From NCBI RefSeq assembly GCF_900142655.1, contig NZ_FRBQ01000002.1, positions 442,918 through 506,917 on the forward strand: 64,000 nt of DNA, given 5' to 3'. Positions 26,375 through 38,369 of this stretch are shown in pieces. The DNA comes from Phytopseudomonas punonensis. Its GTDB lineage: Bacteria > Pseudomonadota > Gammaproteobacteria > Pseudomonadales > Pseudomonadaceae. A program made the translations under genes and the position numbers. The notes under the pieces were generated by a model. It saw nothing but the letters and a program-made list of their open reading frames with translations. It was not told where the DNA came from and made no database searches. Every line of letters starts with the position of its first letter. The first letter of the stretch is position 1.

Positions 26375-27010
26375 TTAGGGTACAAGCTCGCGGACTGCGT
26401 TTTCTAGTAAATTTAATGTTTGGCTTAGAACAGTGTTTCCGTTCCATTGGTTTGAGTATATAAAGCGCCCTGGCGTTATACCTTTGCGTTGAGATGGTGT
26501 CATATTGAATGGGGCGGACGATATCAAGCTTACAAAGCTGCTCCATGCCTTATCTGATTTGTGTGCAATAGCATTTCTGATGCGTTTTAATTTTGCGATA
26601 TCTGCACTTGTTGCCTGGGTTAATTTAAACCTATGGCCCGCCCCAAGAAATATATTTGCCCTTGATTCAATTGAGTTGAAGCTTGACCACTCGATAAATT
26701 TTTCCGGATGGTCTGGGTGATTGAGAATTCTCTCTGCAAGCCTAAGAGCCGCACCTTTGGTTCTGAATTTAGTTATTTCTTTTCTTAGAATTCCAGAAGT
26801 GTCTGTTGCGAGCTCTAATATCAGCAGGTCTCGGCAGACAGCCTCCCAGTATGTTAATGCACTAATAAAAAGCCCTTCGCTGAGTTTATGAACGTCAGGG
26901 AAGGTAAATATTCCGTTTCTGCCTACGTTTCCTGAAACTTTAAGGAAGGCTTGCCTTATATGAGCAATGGAATCCAAAAATTCGTCCCTGATACTTTCTG
27001 GTGTAGCCAT
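26375..27010 (-). CDS. HEPN-domain protein (RiboL-PSP/MAE_28990-like)
   Basis: The 211-residue all-helical protein has an early ALTYWEAVCRDLLILEL block (about residues 50-66) and LKRIRNAIAHKSDKAW (about 141-156). The R-N-A-I-A-H stretch fits the R-x4-6-H motif of HEPN domains. HEPN proteins are often ribonucleases or toxin partners in defence and stress systems. The gene is clearly AT-richer than the core genes, which points to recent transfer. No nucleotidyltransferase antitoxin partner is adjacent. A 16-bp inverted repeat lies just upstream. Confidence 0.65.
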   Translation of the reverse strand: MATPESIRDEFLDSIAHIRQAFLKVSGNVGRNGIFTFPDVHKLSEGLFISALTYWEAVCRDLLILELATDTSGILRKEITKFRTKGAALRLAERILNHPDHPEKFIEWSSFNSIESRANIFLGAGHRFKLTQATSADIAKLKRIRNAIAHKSDKAWSSFVSLISSAPFNMTPSQRKGITPGRFIYSNQWNGNTVLSQTLNLLENAVRELVP

Positions 27011-27077
27011 TACGCATTTCCTTCTCTTGTGCTCTAACTATAAATAGACACCAACTGGTGCATAACTCCCCGGACGG

Positions 27078-27173
27078 GCGTGGTGTATAACATTCCAGGA
27101 CCTTTGTGCTGAACCCGTCTAGTCCGAGGCATACGGCGAGGCACTGGGGTGTTTGGCATGTTATACACCACGC
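27078..27173. repeat. Long-loop 16-bp perfect inverted repeat
   Basis: GCGTGGTGTATAACAT (27078-27093) and ATGTTATACACCACGC (27158-27173) match perfectly across a 64-base spacer. The element fills most of the 246-bp gap between the HEPN gene and the chemoreceptor. It looks like a small non-coding mobile repeat marking the right edge of the accessory stretch. Confidence 0.75.
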
Positions 27174-27256
27174 TCATTGCACCCCCGCAAGGGTACAAAA
27201 TTCTCCTTGCCTCGCATGCGCACCCAGGCCCACAGCGCAGCACTCACCAACCCCAC

Positions 27257-28822
27257 CTACCGATTAAACCGCGCCACCAACGAATACTGCCCCTGCGCCG
27301 TGCTGGTCAGTTCTTCACTCAACAGCGCCGTGCTTTGCGCCTCGCCGGCCGTCTGATCCGACAGCTGAGCGATGGTGGTGATATTGCGGCTGATTTCGTC
27401 GGCCACGGCGCTTTGTTCTTCGGCGGCGGCGGCGATCTGGTCGGCCATTTCGTTGATATTGGCCACCGCGTCGCTGATACCGGCCAGGGCCTGGTCGGCT
27501 TGCTGTACGCGTTCGACGCCTTCGTCGGCTTGTTTTCGGCCGATGTCCATGGTCATTACGGCTTCGTCGGCGGTGCGTTGCAGTTTGGCGATCAGGGCGT
27601 GGATCTGCCCGGTGGACTGGGCGGTGCGTTGCGCCAGGGAGCGGACTTCATCGGCGACCACGGCGAAGCCGCGGCCCATTTCGCCGGCGCGGGCGGCTTC
27701 GATGGCGGCGTTGAGGGCCAGCAGGTTGGTCTGGTCGGCGATGCCCTTGATGACGTCGACCACGCCGCCGATTTCGTTGCTGTCCTGGGCGAGGCGGGTG
27801 ACCGCTTCGCCGGTTTCGCCCACCGACAGCGACAGGCGCTGGATCGCTTCGCGGGTTTCGCTGGCAATGGTGCGGCCTTGCTGGGTGAGGCGGTTGGCTT
27901 CCTGGGTGGCGATGGCGGTGCGTGCCACGTTGTTGGCCACTTCCAGGGTGGTGGCGGCCATTTCGTTGACGGCGGTGGCGACCTGGTCGGTTTCCTCGCG
28001 CTGACGTTGCAGCCCGGCGGAGCTGTTGTGGGCCAGTACGTCGGCCTGCTTGGCCTGTTTGGTGAGGTTCTCGGCGCTGTCCTGCAGGCGGGTGAGGCAG
28101 GTTTTCAGGCGTGCTTCCTGGCTGAGGAGGGACAGTTCCAGGCGGCCTTCGACGCCGCGGCTGTCGGTGTACATCTGTGCGATCAATGGGTCGGAGGTAC
28201 TTTGTTCGGCCAGTTGCAGCAAGCGTTTGATACCACGACCCTGCCAGGCCAGGCCGAGTAGGCCGAGAGGAATCGACAGCGCGGCGGCGGCGACGAAGCC
28301 CCAGGTGCTGTCCAGCCAGGCACCGACCAGAAAGCCGACCTGGCTGACCAGAATGAACGGCAGCCAGTTCTGCAGCACTGGCAGCCAGCGGTCGCGGCTC
28401 GGGATCGCTGCCTTGCCGGCGTTGATACGCGAGTAGAGGGCCTGGGCGCGTTGCACCTGTTCAGCGGTGGGCTTGCTGCGCACCGACTCGTAGCCGGTCA
28501 CCTGGCCGTTTTCCAGCACCGGCACCACGTAGGCGTTGACCCAGTAATGATCGCCGCTCTTGCAGCGGTTCTTGACGATGCCCATCCACGGCCGGCCCTC
28601 TTTGAGGGTGGCCCACATATGGGCGAACACGGCCTCTGGCACGTCCGGGTGGCGGACGATGTTGTGCGGCGCGCGAATCAGTTCGTCACGCGAGAAGCCG
28701 CTGATCTCGACGAAGGCATCGTTGCAATAGGTGATCTGGCCCTTGAGGTCGGTGGTCGAGATCAGGCGCTGCTGCGCAGGAAAAGTCCGCTCGTTACCGG
28801 TGATGGGTTGGTTGTTACGCAT
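27257..28822 (-). CDS. aer: Aer-like methyl-accepting chemotaxis protein with PAS domain
   Basis: The 521-residue receptor has an N-terminal PAS domain (about 10-120, with [17 protein letters not shown] and HPDVPEAVF), two hydrophobic stretches near 150-195 and a full signalling domain. The hairpin tip reads [20 protein letters not shown] (about 365-385). It matches the E. coli and P. aeruginosa Aer type, which senses redox through FAD and drives aerotaxis. In P. aeruginosa the homologue also lies between the cco genes and acnA and is Anr-controlled. No clear Anr box is seen here. The 354-bp gap upstream holds the acnA terminator. Confidence 0.9.
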   Translation of the reverse strand: MRNNQPITGNERTFPAQQRLISTTDLKGQITYCNDAFVEISGFSRDELIRAPHNIVRHPDVPEAVFAHMWATLKEGRPWMGIVKNRCKSGDHYWVNAYVVPVLENGQVTGYESVRSKPTAEQVQRAQALYSRINAGKAAIPSRDRWLPVLQNWLPFILVSQVGFLVGAWLDSTWGFVAAAALSIPLGLLGLAWQGRGIKRLLQLAEQSTSDPLIAQMYTDSRGVEGRLELSLLSQEARLKTCLTRLQDSAENLTKQAKQADVLAHNSSAGLQRQREETDQVATAVNEMAATTLEVANNVARTAIATQEANRLTQQGRTIASETREAIQRLSLSVGETGEAVTRLAQDSNEIGGVVDVIKGIADQTNLLALNAAIEAARAGEMGRGFAVVADEVRSLAQRTAQSTGQIHALIAKLQRTADEAVMTMDIGRKQADEGVERVQQADQALAGISDAVANINEMADQIAAAAEEQSAVADEISRNITTIAQLSDQTAGEAQSTALLSEELTSTAQGQYSLVARFNR

Positions 28823-29089
28823 GGCATCGACCCTGATGTCAGTGCGATGCCTGGAAGGAAGTAGGGCAGGCGAGTGAGGAATCCAAATGCCTACAGACTA
28901 CTACTATGGGGCTGGCCCACATGTGGCCTAACAAGGCCGATCCTACAGGCAACGCTTTTATGGTTATCGCTTACGCGTGGCAGGCCTGCAGTGTAACCAA
29001 CTTTCAATGCCCGTCACCTTTTGACGCCGGTTAAACGGCAGTCCATTGGTCGATGCTGTGTTTGCCGAGCGGGGCGCGTTCGAGCGCGC

Positions 29090-29124
29090 AAAAGAAACCC
29101 GGGTGTCGCTGCGCTCGACCCGGG
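29090..29124 (-). terminator. Probable terminator after acnA
   Basis: On the minus strand CCCGGGT and ACCCGGG form a 7-bp GC-rich stem with a 13-base loop, followed by TTTCTTTT. It lies 53 bp after the acnA stop. The loop is large, so strength is uncertain. The rest of the 28823-29176 gap shows no gene. Confidence 0.5.
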
Positions 29125-29176
29125 CTACGGAGAGTTCTGCACAGCGCCGCCCGTGGCGACGCTGCGCGAGTGAACA

Positions 29177-31915
<2,739 letters not shown>

Positions 31916-32156
31916 CGTGCATCTCCTTATGGCTTGCACGGTACAAGCCAAGCTGGTTTGGCAGAGCTTCTGCGACTCTGCGCGAGTGTTCCCTGGGCCG
32001 GCTCGTGTGGCGTGCGGTGAGCCGTCGCCTGATCTTGCGCCTGTCGAGAATAGTCCGTCGGCGCAGCCGGCGATGCCGGGATGCTGTTCTCTGGACAGGG
32101 AGCAGAGGCCCCGGGTTCCAGTTTTCGCTATCATGCCCGCCCCAAGAGGAGCCCTG

Positions 32157-33212
32157 ATGAAGACTTTGTTGCTGCACTGCCGCCCCGGTTTCGAGAACGA
32201 GGTGTGTTCGGAGATTTCCGAGCATGCAGCGCGCCTTGATGTGCCCGGTTACGCCAAGGCCAAGCCGAATACCGCCTGCGCCGAATTTATCTGCAGCGAT
32301 GAATCGGGCGCCGAGCGGCTGATGGCGGGTTTGCGCTTCAGCCAACTGATCTTCATCCGCCAGTGGGCGCGAGGGCGCTTCATCGAGCTGCCCGAGAAAG
32401 ACCGCATCAGCGTGTTGCTCGAGGATCTGCTGCCGCTGCCGGTATTCGGCAGCCTGTGGCTGGAGGTGTTCGACACCAACGATGGCAAGGAGCTTTCCGG
32501 CTTCTGCAAGAAGTTCGAAGGCCCGCTGCGCAAGGCCCTGATGGCTGCCGGCCGGTTGGCAGAGAACGCCCGCGCGCCGCGCCTGTTGCTGACCTTCAAG
32601 AGCGGCCGCGAAGTATTCGTCGGCATGGCCGAGGCGAACAATTCGGCGATCTGGCCCATGGGCATTCCGCGCCTCAAGTTCCCTCGTGAGGCGCCAAGCC
32701 GCTCGACCTTGAAACTGGAAGAAGCCTGGCACACCTTTATCCCGCGCGAGCAGTGGGACGAACGTCTATCTGATGAGATGACCGGCGTCGACCTTGGCGC
32801 CTCGCCCGGTGGCTGGACTTACCAGCTGGTGCGTCGCGGCATGCTGGTGACCGCCATCGACAACGGCCCGATGGCCGAGAGTCTGATGGACACCGGCCTG
32901 GTCAAACACCTGATGGTCGACGGCTTCACCTGGAAGCCCAAGCAGCCGGTGGACTGGATGGTCTGCGACATCGTCGAGAAGCCCGCACGCAGCGCCGCGC
33001 TATTGGAAACCTGGATCGGTGAGGGACATTGCCGCGAGGCGGTGGTCAATCTCAAATTGCCGATGAAGCAGCGCTACGCCGAGGTGCAGCGTTTGCTCGA
33101 GCGCATCGCCGAGGGCCTGGCGGCGCGCAAGGTCAAGGCGACCATCGCCTGCAAGCAGCTGTACCACGACCGTGAGGAAGTGACCTGCCACCTGCGCCGA
33201 CTGAGCAAATAG
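32157..33212 (+). CDS. rlmM: 23S rRNA 2'-O-ribose C2498 methyltransferase
   Basis: The 351-residue protein has an N-terminal THUMP-like part and a Rossmann methyltransferase domain with the SAM motif [15 protein letters not shown] near residue 210. The K-D-K-E-type residues are supplied by blocks such as VCDIVEKPA and LKLPMKQRY. It methylates C2498 of 23S rRNA before 50S assembly. An AGAGGAG site precedes the ATG. The longer upstream frame overlaps acnA and is not supported. Confidence 0.95.
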   Translation: MKTLLLHCRPGFENEVCSEISEHAARLDVPGYAKAKPNTACAEFICSDESGAERLMAGLRFSQLIFIRQWARGRFIELPEKDRISVLLEDLLPLPVFGSLWLEVFDTNDGKELSGFCKKFEGPLRKALMAAGRLAENARAPRLLLTFKSGREVFVGMAEANNSAIWPMGIPRLKFPREAPSRSTLKLEEAWHTFIPREQWDERLSDEMTGVDLGASPGGWTYQLVRRGMLVTAIDNGPMAESLMDTGLVKHLMVDGFTWKPKQPVDWMVCDIVEKPARSAALLETWIGEGHCREAVVNLKLPMKQRYAEVQRLLERIAEGLAARKVKATIACKQLYHDREEVTCHLRRLSK

Positions 33213-33282
33213 ACCAAACAGTTACGCCGCCCAGGCGGGTGGCGACTCCATGAACACTGCACGTAATGACGCGGAGCCCGTG

Positions 33283-33525
33283 ATGCTCGATTCGACCCCT
33301 GACGACACCCTCGACGCCACCGGCCTGTTCTGCCCTGAGCCGGTGATGATGCTGCACAACAAGGTGCGCGACCTGCCGGCCGGTGGTCTGCTCAAGGTCA
33401 TCGCGACCGATCCTTCCACCCAGCGCGATATCCCCAAGTTCTGCGTGTTTCTCGGCCACGAGCTGGTGGAGCAAGCGCAGGATGCCGAGACCTACCTTTA
33501 TTGGATTCGCAAGAAGGTCGATTGA
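33283..33525 (+). CDS. tusA: TusA, sulfur carrier protein
   Basis: The 80-residue carrier has the active Cys in [18 protein letters not shown] and ends [10 protein letters not shown]. TusA passes persulfide sulfur from IscS to tRNA 2-thiouridine synthesis. I start at the ATG at 33283, six bases after GGAG, which gives the usual length. An ATG at 33250 would add 11 residues. It lies 70 bp after rlmM. A piece of its 3' end is repeated about 207 bp downstream. Confidence 0.93.
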   Translation: MLDSTPDDTLDATGLFCPEPVMMLHNKVRDLPAGGLLKVIATDPSTQRDIPKFCVFLGHELVEQAQDAETYLYWIRKKVD

Positions 33526-33560
33526 GCGGGTGAGGTAAAGGCGGGTATTCGGAGACCCAT

Positions 33561-33612
33561 GTGGGAGCGCGCCATGCGCGCGAAAAAATCGCGGGCATGG
33601 CCCGCTCCCACG
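33561..33612. repeat. REP pair after tusA
   Basis: GTGGGAGCGCGCCATGCGCG faces GCGGGCATGGCCCGCTCCCA. It is the same family as at 21955 and 46136. It begins 36 bp after the tusA stop. Confidence 0.85.
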
Positions 33613-33708
33613 GTCGGCCGCTTTACGCCGGTTCGCACCACGATCCGTGGCCGGCACTCCAACGGCGTACCGCTCCGCGAACGGAACGCCGCCCGGTACG
33701 CTTATAGC

Positions 33709-33735
33709 TGGATTCGCAAGAAGGTTGGTTGAGCG
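33709..33735 (+). repeat. Duplicated tusA 3' end
   Basis: TGGATTCGCAAGAAGGT followed by a TTGAGCGG stretch repeats the last codons and stop region of tusA (33502-33528) with two or three changes. In frame it reads YSWIRKKVG and stop, against YWIRKKVD in tusA. It lies between two REP pairs and is probably a scar of REP-mediated duplication. Confidence 0.75.
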
Positions 33736-33768
33736 GTTCGAGATAGTGGCGGCCGGCCACTGGCCTTT

Positions 33769-33922
33769 GTGGGAGCGCGCCATGCGCGCGATTCGGTTGA
33801 GTGGGGCGTGGCGAAGTCTGGCTTGATCGGGTGACCTGAAGTATCGGGCGACGTGCTTTTGTGGGAAGGATTAGAACCACCTAGTCCACACCTGCCATTC
33901 GCGGGCATGGCCCGCTCCCGCA
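33769..33922. repeat. REP pair with an expanded spacer
   Basis: The left REP arm (GTGGGAGCGCGCCATGCGCG) is at 33769 and the matching right arm (GCGGGCATGGCCCGCTCCCG) ends near 33922. About 105 bases separate them instead of the usual 6-15. Nothing coding is seen in the spacer. The 446-bp gap 33526-33971 thus consists of two REP pairs and the tusA duplicate. Confidence 0.65.
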
Positions 33923-33971
33923 GGGATTGCTGGCTGCTGCTCACCATTGCGATCGCGGCGCGGTCACCACG

Positions 33972-35360
33972 CTAGGCCGCTGACTCCATCGGTTGCAGCC
34001 GAATCCGCCTTCTGGCACTGCTCTTCAGTCGCAGCGTGAGCATCAGCGCCGCACAGGTCAGCCCGACGATCAAGCCTTGCCATAGCCCTGCCGGGCCGCT
34101 GGCGGCGCCGAGCAGGTCGGTCAGGCCCAGCAGGTAACCGACCGGTAGGCCGATGCCCCAGTAGGCGAACAGGGTCAGGATCATCGTCGCCCGGGTGTCC
34201 TGATAGCCGCGCAGCGCGCCGGCAGCGGTAACCTGGATGGCATCGGAAAACTGGAACAGCGCGGCATACACGATCAGCGCCACGGCCACTTCGATCACTT
34301 CCGGTGCCGAGGAGTAGATCCGCGCAATGGGCTCCAGCATCAGCAGCATGCAGGTCGCCGACACGCAGGCGTAGGCCAGCGCCGTGGCGATGCTTACGCC
34401 GGCGGCGAAGCGTGCCTCGCGTGGCTGCTCGCGGCCGAGTGCTTGGCCGACGCGCACGGTGGCGGCCATGCCGATGGAGTAGGGGATCATGAATACCAGC
34501 GAGGCGAAGTTGAGGGCGATCTGGTGCCCGGCGACCACGGTGGCGCCCAGGCCGCCGATTAGCAGGGCGATGACCGCAAAGATGCTCGACTCGGCGAATA
34601 CCGCGATGCCGATCGGCAGGCCGATGCCCAGCAGGCGCTTGATCAGTGTCCAGTCCGGCCAATCGAAGCGTTGAAGTGGCGTGGTCGCGGTGTAGGTCGG
34701 CGCGCGCTTAACCCACCAGAGCATGCCCAATAGCATGAATAGCATCGCCAGTGCGGTGGCCCAGCCGCAGCCGGTACTGCCCAGAGGCGACAAGCCGAGT
34801 TTTCCGTAGATCAGCACGTAGTTGAGCGGAATGTTTGCCAGCAAGCCGAGCAGGCCCACTACCATGGCCGGGCGGGTGCGGCCCAGGCCATCGCTGTAGC
34901 AGCGCAATACATGGAATAGCGCCACGCAGGGCATACCGAACGCTACGCCGTGCAGGTAACCCATGGTGGGCGCGATCAAATCCGCGTCGACCTTCATCAG
35001 GTGCAGTACGAACTCGGCGTTCCACAGCAAGGTGCCGGCCAGGGCGCCCACCGCCAAGGCCAACCACAGGGCCTGGCGCACCAGTGGCCCGATCTCGGTA
35101 TGTTGCCCCGCGCCGAAGCGCTGGGCGACCTTGGGTGTGGTGGCCAGCAGGATGCCGGTCATCAGCAGGAACACCGGCACCCAGATCGAGTTGCCAAGTG
35201 CCACGGCGGCCAGATCACGGGCGCTGTAGCGACCGGACATCACTGTATCGACGAAGCCGACGGCGGTGTACGCCAACTGCGCGATGATGATCGGCGTGGC
35301 CAGAGCCAGCAGTGTGCGCAGTTCGGTGCGTACGCGCTGCAAGCGAAGGTGGGCAGGCAT
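33972..35360 (-). CDS. MATE-family multidrug efflux transporter (NorM type)
   Basis: The 462-residue protein has twelve predicted membrane helices and the MATE signature in both halves (IIAQLAYTAVGFVDTVMSGRY near residue 24 and ALNFASLVFMIPYSIGMAAT near 265). NorM-type pumps export cationic drugs and dyes using Na+ or H+ gradients. The ATG at 35360 gives the standard length. The open frame continues upstream antisense to pdxB and is ignored. It is divergent from pdxB. Confidence 0.93.
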   Translation of the reverse strand: MPAHLRLQRVRTELRTLLALATPIIIAQLAYTAVGFVDTVMSGRYSARDLAAVALGNSIWVPVFLLMTGILLATTPKVAQRFGAGQHTEIGPLVRQALWLALAVGALAGTLLWNAEFVLHLMKVDADLIAPTMGYLHGVAFGMPCVALFHVLRCYSDGLGRTRPAMVVGLLGLLANIPLNYVLIYGKLGLSPLGSTGCGWATALAMLFMLLGMLWWVKRAPTYTATTPLQRFDWPDWTLIKRLLGIGLPIGIAVFAESSIFAVIALLIGGLGATVVAGHQIALNFASLVFMIPYSIGMAATVRVGQALGREQPREARFAAGVSIATALAYACVSATCMLLMLEPIARIYSSAPEVIEVAVALIVYAALFQFSDAIQVTAAGALRGYQDTRATMILTLFAYWGIGLPVGYLLGLTDLLGAASGPAGLWQGLIVGLTCAALMLTLRLKSSARRRIRLQPMESAA

Positions 35361-35474
35361 GACAAGTTTCACAGGGCAGAGAAAACCGCGCAGTTTACGC
35401 GTTGACGCATCGGTCAGGAAAGGCGAATCATCGCGCTTGCAGGTAGAATGCACGCCGGTTTGTGGAGAGCTGCC

Positions 35475-36626
35475 ATGCGCATAGTTGCCGACGAAAACAT
35501 TCCCCTGCTTGACGAGTTCTTCGCCGCTTTCGGGGAGATTCACCGCCTGCCCGGCCGAGCCATCGACCGCGCCGCCATCAGCGGTGCCGACGTGCTGTTG
35601 GTGCGTTCGGTTACTCAGGTCGATCGCGCCTTGCTGCAGGGTAGCACCGTGCGTTTCGTCGGCACCTGCACGATCGGCACCGATCATCTGGATCTCGACT
35701 ATTTTGCCGAAGCCGGTATTGGCTGGAGCAGTGCGCCGGGCTGCAACGCCCGCGGGGTGATCGACTATGTGCTCGGCAGCCTGCTGGTGCTGGGCGAGCG
35801 CCTGGGCGCTGACCTGAGGCAGCGCACCTATGGCGTGGTGGGTGCCGGGCAAGTCGGTGAACGGTTGATCACGGTGCTGCGTGCCCTCGGCTGGCGCGTG
35901 CTGGTGTGCGATCCGCCCCGGCAGCGCGCCGAAAGCGGCGATTACGTGAGCTTGGAGCAGATCGTCGAGCAATGCGACGTGATCAGCCTGCATACGCCGT
36001 TGACGCATGATGGCGAGTTCGCCACCCGGCATTTGCTGGATGCCGATCTGCTGGAGCGGTTACGCCCGGGCAGTTGGCTGATCAACGCCAGCCGCGGCGC
36101 GGTGCTCGACACAGTGGCGCTGCGTGCGCACCTGCAGCGCGGCGCCGATCTGCATGTGGTGCTTGACGTCTGGGAGGGCGAGCCGCTGGTCGATCCCGAA
36201 CTCGCTGCGCTGTGCCATATCGCTACGCCGCACATCGCCGGCTACAGCCTGGATGGCAAGTTGCGCGGCACCGCGCAGATCTACCAGGCGTTCTGCCGTC
36301 ATCAGGGGCTCGAGCCAGCTATCTCGCTGGATTCCCTGACCCCGGCCCGCTGGCTGCAGTGCCTGAGTATCGCCGCTGGCAGTGATCCGGCCTGGGCGCT
36401 GGCGACTATCTGTCTCGCTGTCTATGACCCGCGCCGTGACGATGCGGATTTACGCCGTAGCCTGGTGGTCGATGAAGGGCCGCGCAAAGCGGGCTTCGAC
36501 CTGCTGCGCAAGCGCTATCCGATGCGGCGGGAAATAGAAGGGCTAGAGGTCGAACTGCGCGGCGTGGATGAGCCGCTGAGGGCGCTGATCAGCGCGCTGG
36601 GTGCGCGCGTGATCAGCGTGGAATGA
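35475..36626 (+). CDS. pdxB: Erythronate-4-phosphate dehydrogenase
   Basis: The 383-residue enzyme oxidises 4-phosphoerythronate in pyridoxal phosphate synthesis. The start [16 protein letters not shown] is characteristic. The NAD fold shows [12 protein letters not shown] near residue 120, and the catalytic region ends with [12 protein letters not shown] near 255. The C-terminal PdxB dimerisation domain is complete. GGAGAG precedes the ATG. Length fits the family. Confidence 0.97.
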   Translation: MRIVADENIPLLDEFFAAFGEIHRLPGRAIDRAAISGADVLLVRSVTQVDRALLQGSTVRFVGTCTIGTDHLDLDYFAEAGIGWSSAPGCNARGVIDYVLGSLLVLGERLGADLRQRTYGVVGAGQVGERLITVLRALGWRVLVCDPPRQRAESGDYVSLEQIVEQCDVISLHTPLTHDGEFATRHLLDADLLERLRPGSWLINASRGAVLDTVALRAHLQRGADLHVVLDVWEGEPLVDPELAALCHIATPHIAGYSLDGKLRGTAQIYQAFCRHQGLEPAISLDSLTPARWLQCLSIAAGSDPAWALATICLAVYDPRRDDADLRRSLVVDEGPRKAGFDLLRKRYPMRREIEGLEVELRGVDEPLRALISALGARVISVE

Positions 36627-36650
36627 CGAAGAGTAGGGCGTACTGACGTG

Positions 36651-36827
36651 TCAGTGGGGCGCGTCCTGCAGATTGGCCGCCACTTCCTTGTCGAGTTCGC
36701 TACATGCCTGCTGGATCATGCTTTCGGTAATCGGAATTTCCCGGCCGTTAGGGTCGATCAGCGCGCCGTGGGCGAGCTCACATTCGTTGTTCGACTGCGG
36801 TACCTGTTGCTTGTCAGGGCTGCTCAT
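36651..36827 (-). CDS. Small acidic hypothetical protein
   Basis: The 58-residue product starts MSSPDKQQVPQSNN and includes CELAHGALIDPNGREIPITE. The ATG has a GGAG site just upstream. It ends 24 bp from the pdxB stop on the opposite strand. No family known to me. Confidence 0.6.
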   Translation of the reverse strand: MSSPDKQQVPQSNNECELAHGALIDPNGREIPITESMIQQACSELDKEVAANLQDAPH

Positions 36828-37000
36828 TGTGGTCTCCTCATCAGGTGGTGTGCGCATTGTCCAAGGGCATCCGTGCTTGACTAGTGATGGGGGCATCCCA
36901 ATATGGCTTCAACCGTGCCCAGTCATACTGTCGCAAAAAATTACCGGATAAAGAAGAGAGTCCGGCGAACGGAATCAGTCCTTCTGAAAAGGGGCATGGA

Positions 37001-37576
37001 ATGCTGAAGTCACTGATGTTGCTGTTGAGCTGTCTGCTGAGCCTGCAAGTGCTTGCCGTGGAGCCGGCAAAGTTGGCGGGCGTGGCTCGCCAGCAGGTGG
37101 GCGTGACGCTGTCCTATGATCCCGCTTACCGACGCATCGCTTATCCCGGCGGTGATGTGCCAGTGGAGACCGGCGTGTGTACCGACGTGGTGATCCGCGC
37201 CTTGCGCCTTCAGGGGCTGGACCTGCAGGAAGCGGTGCACGAGGACATGGCGGCCAACTTCTCCGCCTACCCGAAGCACTGGGGGTTGAGCCGACCTGAC
37301 CGCAATATCGACCATCGCCGCGTGCCCAACTTGATGGTCTGGTTCAAGCGACAGGGGATGGCGCTACAGGTCAGTCGCGATCCCAAGGAATATCGCTCGG
37401 GCGATATCGTCACCTGGGATCTGGGGCGCGGGCAGACTCATATCGGCATCGTCTCTGATCGCCTGTCCGCAACCGGTGAGCCGCTGATCCTGCACAACAT
37501 CGGCGCCGGTACTCGTGAGGAGGCGATCTTGTTTCGCTTTGCCATCATCGGCCATTACCGTTTCGCGCGAGGTTAA
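37001..37576 (+). CDS. DUF1287 secreted protein (NlpC/P60-like fold)
   Basis: The 191-residue product has a signal peptide (MLKSLMLLLSCLLSLQVLAV). The DUF1287 domain shows ARQQVGVTLSYDPAYRRIAY, GVCTDVVIRALR with a probable catalytic Cys near residue 65, RNIDHRRVPNL and GQTHIGIVSDR. The family is distantly related to NlpC/P60 cysteine peptidases, so cell-wall activity in the periplasm is plausible but unproven. I start at 37001 after AAAAGGGG. A terminator follows 15 bp downstream. Confidence 0.85.
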   Translation: MLKSLMLLLSCLLSLQVLAVEPAKLAGVARQQVGVTLSYDPAYRRIAYPGGDVPVETGVCTDVVIRALRLQGLDLQEAVHEDMAANFSAYPKHWGLSRPDRNIDHRRVPNLMVWFKRQGMALQVSRDPKEYRSGDIVTWDLGRGQTHIGIVSDRLSATGEPLILHNIGAGTREEAILFRFAIIGHYRFARG

Positions 37577-37590
37577 GGCTCAGAAACGAC

Positions 37591-37621
37591 AAAGCCCCAC
37601 GCCTTGTGAGCGTGGGGCTTT
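37591..37621. terminator. Bidirectional terminator between DUF1287 and DUF3509 genes
   Basis: AAAGCCCCACGC and GCGTGGGGCTTT form a perfect 12-bp stem with a 7-base loop between convergent genes. The AAA and TTT ends serve both directions. Confidence 0.85.
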
Positions 37622-37636
37622 GGCTTGGAGCAGCGA

Positions 37637-37924
37637 TCAGGCGTGGTGATAGCTGATGACGCTGTCCTGCTCCTTGAGCACTTTGCGCATCTCGGCCGGG
37701 ATGTTACCGGCTCTAACGGCCAGCTCCAGGCGGATGTCTTCGAGGCTCTGAGCAAAAGCATTCGAGTCGTTGATCTGCAGTTTCTGCAGGACTCGGCTGT
37801 AGGCGGTGGTGTCCGCTTCATCGACCAAGGAAAGAACGATGCTACCGTCCGGGCGAGGCCGACTGAAGGTGGCGCGTAGCGGGGCGAATAGCTGATCGAC
37901 CAGCTGTCGATGACTATTTTCCAT
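37637..37924 (-). CDS. DUF3509-like small protein (copy 1)
   Basis: The 95-residue protein shows the pattern LFAPLRATFSRPRPDGSIVLSLVDE followed by a helical second half, which fits the Pseudomonas DUF3509 family. Function is unknown. A second small protein of the same plan lies 93 bp upstream on the same strand, so the two may form a unit. Confidence 0.7.
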   Translation of the reverse strand: MENSHRQLVDQLFAPLRATFSRPRPDGSIVLSLVDEADTTAYSRVLQKLQINDSNAFAQSLEDIRLELAVRAGNIPAEMRKVLKEQDSVISYHHA

Positions 37925-38017
37925 TGACGAACTCCAGTTGAAGTAGGAACCCCTATGAGTAACTGGAAATCATTTAGTTCGACGATGGCCGCTTTTTATT
38001 GCGCGATGGACGCCGAA

Positions 38018-38239
38018 TTAACGGCTCAGCGCCCTGCGCGTACGCTCGATCAGGCCTGGCAGTGTATCTGCACAATATTGGCCTGGATAAAGACGCTGAG
38101 TGTGCTGTGCGACGCCGGTGTGATCCACCACGGTGAAGCTGAAGCTGCCCTTGCGCGCCGCCAGAATATGGCAGGCCAGCGGTGCGAAAGCGTTGGAGAG
38201 GGTATGGATAGCGGTTTGGATTTGTTGATTGGTATTCAT
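38018..38239 (-). CDS. DUF3509-like small protein (copy 2)
   Basis: The 73-residue product starts MNTNQQIQTAIHTLSNAF after an AGGAAA site. It contains FAPLACHILAARKGSFSFTVVDHTG in two parts and a helical end with LIERTRRALS. The layout (FAPL, a beta pair ending in VVD, a final Arg-rich helix) parallels the neighbour at 37637, so I read it as a divergent paralogue. Confidence in the family is moderate. Confidence 0.55.
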   Translation of the reverse strand: MNTNQQIQTAIHTLSNAFAPLACHILAARKGSFSFTVVDHTGVAQHTQRLYPGQYCADTLPGLIERTRRALSR

Positions 38240-38369
38240 AATCGGGTGTTTCCTGATACTGCGGGCGCATGATCGCGCCATAAATAAAGGGCTCCGGTCG
38301 CGGGCTTATGCCAACGGGATTGGTTATCGGAGCGAAATGCGCGCTTTTAAGTTCCACCTATATCGATGA

